Assembly (NCBI GenBank): GCA_036346255.1
Contig: CM070632.1
Span: 53,208,896-53,272,895 of the forward strand
DNA: 64,000 nt
DNA from: Ampelocalamus luodianensis
Lineage: Eukaryota > Streptophyta > Magnoliopsida > Poales > Poaceae
Reading direction: 5' to 3'
The notes under the pieces are model-generated. The model was not told where the DNA came from. It did no database searches and worked only from the letters and a program-made list of their open reading frames with translations. How positions within the stretch are numbered: the stretch's first letter is position 1; every line of letters begins with the position of its first letter. The translations under genes were made by a program, and so were the position numbers. Below are positions 56,562 through 64,000 of the stretch, one piece after another.

Positions 56562-57239
56562 ACGTACTTGGATGTTATTGCAACGGTGTCAGTGAAGACA
56601 TTTGAACCGAAGAAATGTGGATTTACCATAGGTTCACATTTCAAGAGAACTCAATGGAGGCATCATTTTCCACATTATCCGGTTAGCATCACATGAGACC
56701 AAAAAAGGAATTCATGACACTCTGACTTCTTAACTCCGAGTGAATAGAAAAAAGGAAAGGATTGGGAGAAATATTGGAAGTGCTGGCAAAGAGCTTCTAC
56801 AGCTCTACATCCAAGTTGAGAAAAAGTACTTTACGTTTTTTTTCTTCTAATTCAGTTGTATTTCGGAGCTTGAGTTCTACTTTCAGAACTATTTCGGAGC
56901 TTGAGTTCTACTTTCAGAACAACATTTGCAGTTTTGTAAATATTTTGAGATAAAGGAAGTATCCTTGGACTTGATGCAAATGTCGCTTTCGACATGGTGT
57001 TTCTGTTTCGAAAAAGAAAACAGAGATGGCCATTTACCTTTTTAGCGAAGATGGTTTGTAAAAATTGCATAGTATTTATGTGCAATTTTGAGATACGATC
57101 ATTTGTATTCTAAATTTAGGTACTGCTCGTAGGCAGATGTGATCCCCCCTCTTGTCCCCGCCCTCCTTTAGACCTTGTTTGGGAAGCCCTTAAGACCCAT
57201 CAATTTTCCATGTGGATGTGTTCTGACTAGAGGTCTAGC
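56562..57239 (+). other. 3' UTR of the B3 gene and spacer
   Basis: Contains an exact tandem pair of 'atttcggagcttgagttctactttcagaac' (about 56862-56891 and 56891-56920) and a 'gaccttgtttgggaagccc' MITE-like start near 57172. No gene. Confidence 0.5.
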
Positions 57240-58404
57240 AAGATCACCGCAGTTTTTTTTATTATTAAAAAAATAGACCTATATAAACTACAGGTCCCTG
57301 GCACCAACCATTTGTGCTCACATCACATGCCTCCCATAGAACACAAGGACACATATCTGCCAAGGAAAATGATACTTCAGAAGTATCTTCAGAGGTATAG
57401 ATTAATGAACCCTTCCCGATTTGGAGAAACTTTCAAGATTGCATGACCCTCCTAATGCCTACTACGTACTTAGGATTTGCCTAGAGTAGTTATCCTTGGC
57501 GTGGAGGGGTATATGCAGAGGACGAACAGTACTATACATTAGGAGCGTCTCTCATCTCTCACCTGTTCGATCGTAATCAAATGGTTCAGGCCAAGCTCTA
57601 CAGTGTCTATACTACAGCACAGTAGTATTGTACAACAGTAAAAAAGACTACAGTTTCGTGCAGCAAACACTATAGCAAACTCATATTACTGCACGCGCAG
57701 CACCCTTGCTGCGGACAATTCGGATGCAGCTGAACTGTCGCTCTGCCAGAGCGGAAGCAAAGTTATGAAATTTGTGCTTCTGTGAGTAACACACTGCACT
57801 TGACATGCTTTCTGTACCTGATTTATTATATACATATTTCTCTCTTGCATTGAGCCTACATTCGGTGAGCAACTGAGCACATAAAAAAGATGTGATGGCA
57901 CAAGTATCCTTGATGTATTTCTTAGTAAGTCGAATCCACTGGTTGAACAGAATGGCAACAACTACACTCTGTTCAACAACTACAGTGGCATCGATTGACC
58001 AAGAAATAGTCAAATGAAGGATGCCAAGTCCTTTTTACATCGGTGCTAATTGGCGGTGATTACTTATTGACACCGCGTTGTTAAACTTTGTATTTGTATT
58101 TCTACAATCATCTTGTTTTCTTTTCCCGCTTAACGAATGACGCTCAAAGGTTTTGTAGTGTTATCGAAAAAAAAAGATGCCAAGTCCTTAGGTAGTTCAT
58201 GACTTCAAGTAGCTTGTAAAGATGCATAGTCATGCATGTATGTAGTCGTGCTTGTAAAGCTGGGAGGTTGAAGGCATTATATGCGTTGATTTCCATTTTT
58301 TGGCGGTTAAAGTTCCATATTATTATGTTCCTTAAATTGAAGGTTGCAAAAGCAGTTCACACAGCATGCAGCAGCTGCCTGATTGCTAGTTCCGGGCTGG
58401 TTAG
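57240..58404 (+). pseudogene. Truncated copy of the IDEF1-like gene, first part
   Basis: Blocks align in order with the B3 gene. 57240-57490 matches 54700-54975 (end of intron 2, exon 3, short intron, start of exon 4), with a ~40-bp deletion between two gtcc motifs in exon 3. 57740-58030 matches 55045-55250 (end of exon 4 and intron 4). 58170-58404 matches 55240-55290 joined to 55775-55915, so B3 exons 5 and 6 are deleted. A 250-bp unrelated insert sits at about 57495-57740. Without the DNA-binding exons and with broken frames this cannot encode a B3 protein. Confidence 0.85.
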
Positions 58405-59772
58405 TAATTACGCCCGCTAAACGGAAAATGGTTGGCACCGATTACGACATCCGGCCGAGCAAGAGTTTGTTGGTTCTTATATTATAACCATATGTAAAGG
58501 GCCCACCTCTTACCTCAACATCATCATCGCGTTTCCCAACGGGGCCCCTTTTACCCTCCTAATAAGTCTCATTCTTTCTTAATCATCTTATCTTATCTCA
58601 ATCATTTTCTTTAGGTTTTGGAAAACCATTTTGATGCAATACATATAATAGTGCAAGATAGGGTATATTTTTAAAGTAACTATATTAATGTTCAAGAGGA
58701 TCGCTTGCCTTAGTGAAGTAGGGAAAAGTTAGCGTTGAAGTTACAGTGTTGCTCCCTGTCGGTGTCGGTTAGCCTATACATGTGAATCGGCAATACGAAT
58801 AATAATATAAGTAAATACATATTTGATTTGAGTGATAATAGGAATACATAAATTAGTGACGACTACAGGTTAGCGCATTTTGATTAACTAAAACATTTTC
58901 GAGACCTAAGCGAAGTTAGCACTTCCCGAAAGTCGCCCTACTGTCTAATCGCACTAAGGTCGAAAACCCGAGGTTCCCGCTTAACTAAACAAATTAACCT
59001 AGTTAAACCGCTCCCAACGCCTGACTAAAAACCAGCGATGCACAAGATTGCTACACGTGCAAGGTAGCCTATTAACAACAGGAAAGATAGCTACCACAGA
59101 AACAATACGAACCTCCACAAATAACTGAAATCTACCCACTCCTAATACTACTCCTAAATCCAAAGTCCTAAACCTAACCCTAATCTCTCTCTCTCTCTCT
59201 TCCCTTACTGCCCTCGCTCGGCTGGCTCCCCTAAACTCCAACACGCAGCACTCCCCTAATCTCCTCTCCCGATCCCCTTCTTCCTTCTTGACCCAAGCGC
59301 CTTGCTGCTAGCTCACCTCGCGCCGGCTCCGGTGCGCCGCCGGCCAAGACCCGGCTCCTCCTCTCTGCTCCCTCTCTCGGCTCACCCGACGCCGCCGTCC
59401 TCCAGCTCCCCCCTTCGGCTCGGCCCGGCGCGGGTCGGCCCTTGCGCAGCTTCCCGGGTTGACCACCGCTCTCCCGGTCTTCTCCTCCCGCGCGGCCGGC
59501 GCGCCTTGCCGCTCGGTCTTCTCCAGCCGACCCAGTCGACCCTCGGCGTTCTCCCCTCTCCGCGGCGAAGTCCGCCGCCGCCACGCCGCTCGGTCAGTGC
59601 TCGCCCCGACGGTGCCTCCTCCTTCGGTCATTGGCGCCAGCGCGCTGCCGCTCCTGTCGTCCACTCCCGGTCCGGCCTCCTCCGGCTCTCCCGGTGACCG
59701 CTCGGCTCTGGTCTCCCCTCTCTCAGCTCGGCACTGGGCTCGCGGCAGCCTCCCGGCCGCCCACTCGCCACC

Positions 59773-60171
59773 GTGCTCCCAGCTCCTACCACCGCCACCT
59801 CGGCCTCCGTGTGGCCAGAAGGCAGTGCACACCTCGGCTCTCCCTCTGGCTCGCCTCCTAAATCCCGGCCACTGCCTACTGACTTCTCCTCTACACTAGC
59901 TCTGCTACTGCTACTACTACTTCTTGTTGCTGGGGCCTTTTTGGTTGAGCAGAAACCAGATTTGGGTGCCGATGCTAATCTAGCTACTGGACTCTGCTAT
60001 GCTTGTGGGAGATTCAGATCTGACACTGCTAATGCGATGTATGTATGCAGGTTTGTGCATGCTGGAAGGAAGGGCAAGAAGCATGGTGGGGATGATGGCT
60101 GCTACTATGATCTACAGAGGTATCTACTCCCCCCTATTACTCTCCTTCTACGTCCCTCTATTGCCCTGTGA
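59773..60171 (+). CDS. Hypothetical 132-residue protein with one membrane segment (doubtful)
   Basis: The frame reads a Pro/Ser-rich start, then a strong hydrophobic run (TLALLLLLLLLVAGAFLV, about residues 42-59), then VEQKPDLGADANLATGLCYA, CGRFRSDTANAMYVC and FVHAGRKGKKHGGDDGCYYD. Four cysteines follow the membrane segment. The codons in the last half look less random than the GC-rich text around it, and a 'gcag' acceptor-like site precedes GTTTGTGCATGC at 60051. I do not recognise it. It may be an exon piece carried by the insertion, or chance. Confidence 0.25.
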   Translation: MLPAPTTATSASVWPEGSAHLGSPSGSPPKSRPLPTDFSSTLALLLLLLLLVAGAFLVEQKPDLGADANLATGLCYACGRFRSDTANAMYVCRFVHAGRKGKKHGGDDGCYYDLQRYLLPPITLLLRPSIAL

Positions 60172-60880
60172 TGCATGACTGAGAGCTACTACTACCTGGG
60201 TTAGTGTAAATGGGTATTTTGGGATGTGCTAAGAACTGGATGAATGAAGCAAGTTGACTCCAAATAACGCGTTCTTGATTTAGCACAACAATGGTGGGGA
60301 AAAAGGTGGGCTACCTGTGTTGGTTCAGGTCGGGTTGGAAAAAGACAGTGGGGTGGTCGTCGGTGGTTCAAGGTCGATGCCGGTGCCGGCGTCGTCCCTG
60401 CTCCTCCTGCTTCTTCTTCTCCCTTGTTGCGGGTACTCGCAAGCAGTGGTATGTAGAAGCTGGGCTTGCCTTGGGTTGAACATCAGTGACGGATGGGAGT
60501 GGTGATTACCTTGTTTTGTCGGGTTGAGTGTGTCACCGGCAGTGGAGGTGCCTTTGGCTGCATGTTGGCTGCCGATGGCTCAATGCCGCCGCTGGTGACG
60601 ATGCTGCCGCCGTTGATGCATCCTACTGAGGTTCACTCCGGCTCTACTCCCTTCACTCTAACCCTCTCTCCGCTTCCCCCTTTTTGCTTTGTGATGAGAA
60701 AGGCCGATGCTCTGAGAGCTAATGTCATCTGGGTTAGCTTGTATGAGTCTTTTGGATGTGCAAGGAAATGGATGAATGTAGTCGGTTGGTTGTTCAAAAT
60801 GATGGGTTACTGATTGAGCAAAACAGTGATGGGAGGGGAAAGGTGGGCTACCTTGCTGGGTTTCGTTCGGGATGGGGATG
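60120..60880 (+). repeat. Degenerate direct duplication, period about 530 bp
   Basis: 60120-60340 and 60645-60875 share ordered blocks: 'tactccc..', 'gagagcta', 'tgggttag', 'ggatgtgc', 'tggatgaatg', 'gaaaaaggtgggctacc' or 'ggaaaggtgggctacc'. Many substitutions and small indels separate them. Confidence 0.6.
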
Positions 60881-61484
60881 GTAGTGCCAATGATCTTTGT
60901 TTGTCATTTGTAGTGATAGTTGTGATGCGAGTGAGGCTCTTCTTGTCCCCTTCGGTCTTCTTGCTCCTGGCCTCCAGGTCTCCCGTCTTCTCTTATGGCT
61001 GTTGAATGCTTGGCTTGATCCTTGGCCTTGGGGTGGAATGAGTGTGAGGGGAAGTGTTTGTGTGGCTTTCGGCCGGGGGAGGAAAAAGCTTGTGATATTT
61101 GTGTGCTAGCTGTGAGGGGAATAGAAGCCTTGTGCAGGGGAATGGTTCAGCAAGGAGGTTGTCCTTTGCTCTTATCCACAGTCTCTTCACAAAGCACTGT
61201 TCGGGTATTGCCCCCTGGTTAATAGGGCGCTTCGGCTACTGTTTGGCTGTTTTGTAAACGTGGGTGTTGGGTTTTGATAAACGCCGAATGAAGAAACCCA
61301 CGAAAGTGACAGATACCGATTGACTTCGAGTGGTCAGGATATCTTGACGATCAAGGAGCCGACTAACTCCGGTTGGTCTGGGTATCTTGATGGTCAAGGG
61401 ACCGACTACTGAGGTCGTTTTGGGTAGTGTTACCGCACTTTGAGGAAATCGCGGCCATCCTAAATTCTATTGCTCACAAAGGAA

Positions 61485-61530
61485 GATAAGCAGTCACAGC
61501 ATGGAGAAATTGGTAGATTTGTTCGTCGCT
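61485..61530 (+). pseudogene. Truncated copy of the IDEF1-like gene, continuation
   Basis: gataagcagtcacagcatgg and agaaattg match the start of 55921-55955 in intron 6 of the B3 gene, resuming the copy after the 3-kb insertion. The match fades within 50 bp. Confidence 0.6.
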
Positions 61531-63085
61531 TAACTCAAACTAGGACGAAAGTACAACGTGTTTCTAGTGTAGAGGACACTCCGTATTTGTCGGTTTGAAC
61601 TTGCATATGCAACAGGACAACAAATTTCTTATCCAACACAGTAAATCGACCACACTTCATATTTGTCAATTTGGACTTTGGGCATGAAGGTAAATGGGAT
61701 AAGTATATCCAGTATCAAATTAAATGGTCTTTAGACAATAAATTAACCACATAGTAAGTTATCCAGTATCAAATGTGGATAAGCTTATGACATTTTGCCC
61801 ATGGCCTTCTTATCTTTGATATCATGAAGTGTCACCTATCCAACAATGAAACCTCAAGTTACCACCAAGTATGGCCTCCTATGTTGTACACAGTATCAGC
61901 TCAGCATGTATAAAATAGACAGACGAACTTATCAAACTGAGTAACCCAAAGTATGCAGTTGGACCAAATGGTAGATGGCTGACAATCAAACCATCGGGTT
62001 GAGCACGATGTTCATGTACTAAAATAAGATTAGTGATCTCATGTGAGCGGCATGACTAAACAATTTCTCATATGACCTGCCAAAAAAAACTCAAGATCAA
62101 TAAGAACCACAAGAGGTAGGTTCACAAACGGTACCAGTTAATTTCACAGTGCAAACCAACAATGTCAACAAATCTGCATGGACTCAATCAATCTGCAATC
62201 CAATAGTTAGCAGACATATTATGTCCTTCTAGGGTAGATAGGTAGATATAGAGTGAAATAACAGTGAGTTGTAGGGAGAAAGAAATATGTTCTCAACTTT
62301 GCATGGCTAATCCCCCAAGGGAAAAAATGCAATGCTCCATATTCACATTGCAAAATGACCAACTGGTTAAGTGAAGTAGATTTTTTGTTAAGTCTGTGTA
62401 TCAAACATCGTCAAAATTATGTGCACAACCTGGCGCTTCTGACCATGCATGCAATTTCCCCCAGTTGATTGTTAGGAAATATATCTTTAATATATATTTA
62501 TCAAACATAATGAAATGATCAAATCCATAAAATTGATGACACAAGTGTAATACCTGATCTTCAATTCCATGTAATGCTAGTTGTATACAAACTACCGCGA
62601 AATGCATTTGACAGAGGGGGCGGCAAGGGCGGCGTGGGCGAAGGGGAGGAGGGGGCGGCGGGGTCGGTGCTGGCAAAGGGGAGGAGTGTTAGTTCATTTT
62701 AATTAACCTCTAATTACCTAAATTAATCATTAACTAACCTAATTAAGAAGGACCTTGCTAACCGAAATGTCACTGACTAATCATCCCACTAAATGAATTC
62801 TAATTAATCATCTAATTGCCTGACTTTATCTCTACAAATACTCACTAATCAACTTGCTTGTGGGTCCTACTGTTAGTGGTTCATTTACACTACACTACTA
62901 GTAGCTAGGTATTTATAGCTGGACCCCCACTTCAGTCACAAAGAAAAAACACAGAGGGAAGGAAGCAGAGCAAGGAACAGAGGAGGTGCAGAGGTGGCTT
63001 GGGCAAGGCTCGACGCCATCGAAGGGGTCGACGACGGCGGCCGAGGACGGGCAAAATGGATTACCGGGAGGGAGAGGGGGCTAGA
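61531..63085. other. Intergenic region, no gene supported
   Basis: AT-rich to 62590, then a GGC/GGA-rich patch (62610-62690), then AT-rich with many 'taattaa' motifs. A TATA-like tatttatagc at 62911-62920 is followed by a purine-rich leader-like stretch (62938-63080). This may be the promoter of a gene interrupted by the LTR that follows, but no coding start is convincing. Confidence 0.35.
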
Positions 63086-63086
63086 T

Positions 63087-64000
63087 GTCGGGACCCCGAG
63101 TATACAACCCCGGGACCCTCTGTACATTCTGAACTAGTCCTATGATCAGTAGCTAGCTCACACAGTTACAATATAGATGAAATCATATCCATACAACAGA
63201 ACGGCTAATGAAACAGACAAATTAATAATACTTTACAGTAAAAGACCTTATGGTCAAGATTTTTACAAGGCTTGCCACACAGGGCTAAGGTCACGACCAG
63301 GTCCCCGACCAGATCCACGACCAGAGCAAACTTGCAGCGGAGCAGAACAACTCATAGAGGCCATTCGATATGCCCACAGGCAATCGAGTAGAGGACGCCT
63401 CCTAGTTCGCAGGGTCTTCAAAAAACTCCTCTTCAAAGAGCGCGGTGCATCCAGGTTCTTCTGTGGAGACTGATCAACCAGAGGGCATAAAGTCGTGAGT
63501 ACTTTGAATGTACTCAGTAAGTCGTAGGAAATGTATGTAAGTAGTATTCATTGAGGGCTTGACAAGGATAGCTTTATGGTTATTTTGCAGAAAGCAGTAT
63601 TGACTGAAAATACAGTAAGTAGATTGAAAATACAAGTTGAAAGATTAATACATAAGTAATTAGTTTCTTTGAAATAGCTCGTGAACACCCTATTCACTTC
63701 CCAGACCACCTGTGAACACCCACGACCACTCGTGAATGCCCACGACCACTCCCACGACCACTCGTGAATAACCACGACCACCTTTTTTGAGAAAAACTAC
63801 CTCTTGTGTAAAATCACCAAGCATTGTCCATAACCGGGGACACGGCTATTCGAATAGTTTTACACTCTGCAGAGGTTGTACAACTTTACCCACAAGACAC
63901 GACTTCTCTAGTTTGTTTGGCATCCGTCGATACCACCGCTCACTACCTTAGGTAAGCGGTCTAGAGCACATGACAAGGCCTTTACAAAGCTCCGTTTTGA
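63087..64000 (-). repeat. Long gypsy-like LTR, partial (runs off the right edge)
   Basis: The + strand edge reads TGTCGGGACCCCGAG at 63087. Blocks in common with the reversed LTR at 18.9-21.5 kb include 'gtactcagtaag', 'gcagaaagcagta', 'ctctgcagaggttgtac' and 'tttacaaagctccgt'. The 'ggctattcgaatagtttt' block is shared with the solo LTR (45590 area). A short tandem array of 'ccacgaccactcgtgaa' lies at 63718-63780. The other end and any internal region lie outside the window. Confidence 0.65.

Larger units (their letters stand above)
58405..61484. mobile_element. Three-kilobase insertion of unknown type in the B3 pseudogene
   Basis: The pseudogene's match to intron 6 of the B3 gene stops at 58404 and resumes at about 61485 (gataagcagtcacagcatgg versus 55921 on), so the interval is inserted. 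It has an AT-rich left part, a GC-rich block (59280-59900), and a degenerate internal duplication. No terminal repeats or target duplication were identified and no transposase is seen. 'tgtcggtgtcggttagcc' near 58757 resembles an LTR start, but no matching end was found. Confidence 0.5.

Noticed and set aside
59231..59899. Four overlapping 117-174-codon ORFs
   Set aside because: All are low-complexity Arg/Gly/Ala or Pro/Ser text on opposite strands of one GC-rich block.
1..64000. Search by eye for tRNA, rRNA and CRISPR-like arrays
   Set aside because: No cloverleaf with intact A and B boxes, no rRNA text, and no regularly spaced repeats with unique spacers were seen; a tRNA scan was not possible here.

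Overview
This is nuclear plant DNA from a grass (Poaceae), probably Oryza or a close relative. The evidence is spliced genes with GT-AG introns, plant-specific proteins, and the transposons typical of grass genomes (Mutator-like, CACTA, hAT, Tourist and Stowaway MITEs, copia and gypsy LTR elements). An IDEF1-like B3 gene lies next to an HMGB7-like gene. I recall these two as neighbours at the top of rice chromosome 8 short arm (around Os08g0101000/0101100); that is memory, not a search.

Four protein-coding genes can be assembled, all on the + strand. (1) 1016-3789: the last three coding exons of a choline transporter-like (SLC44/CTL) protein, whose 5' exons lie off the left edge. (2) 7647/7698-15972: a complete 18-exon katanin p80 subunit gene (KTN80, 840 aa from the inner ATG). 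(3) 39355-40651: a complete 6-exon HMGB7-like HMG-box gene (229 aa). (4) 53374-56561: a complete 9-exon IDEF1-like B3 transcription factor gene (347 aa). Their reading frames join in phase at every proposed junction. They are unrelated housekeeping or regulatory genes and form no pathway.

Nearly everything else is transposon-derived. The left edge is the end of a Mutator-like element. A 5'-truncated LINE with a 13-bp target duplication sits in a CTL intron. A hAT-like element carrying two minisatellites lies between CTL and KTN80. KTN80 intron 2 holds an 886-bp Mutator-like element with a 9-bp target duplication that carries pieces of an N-acetylglutamate kinase gene (a Pack-MULE). From 16732 to 30193 there is a decayed 13.5-kb CACTA element filled with other elements: two head-on LTR-like blocks, a gypsy integrase remnant, and a gag-like 'gypsy-type transposon' remnant. 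From 31399 to 38171 there is a complete but coding-dead Ty1-copia element with a GGAAA target duplication.

Between HMGB7 and the B3 gene, a PIF/Harbinger-like element carries the last exon of a ribosomal protein L32 gene. A roughly 3-kb segment that includes its right half was then duplicated in tandem (43052-49952 and 49953-53010). The left copy later received a 4150-bp solo LTR, and the right copy is its empty site. The right copy received a 405-bp GC-rich hairpin sequence that destroyed half of a Tourist MITE. The duplication ends about 360 bp upstream of the B3 start codon. Downstream of the B3 gene lies a decayed partial copy of it without its DNA-binding exons, split by a 3-kb insertion. 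The window ends inside another long LTR. No tRNA, rRNA or CRISPR array was seen.
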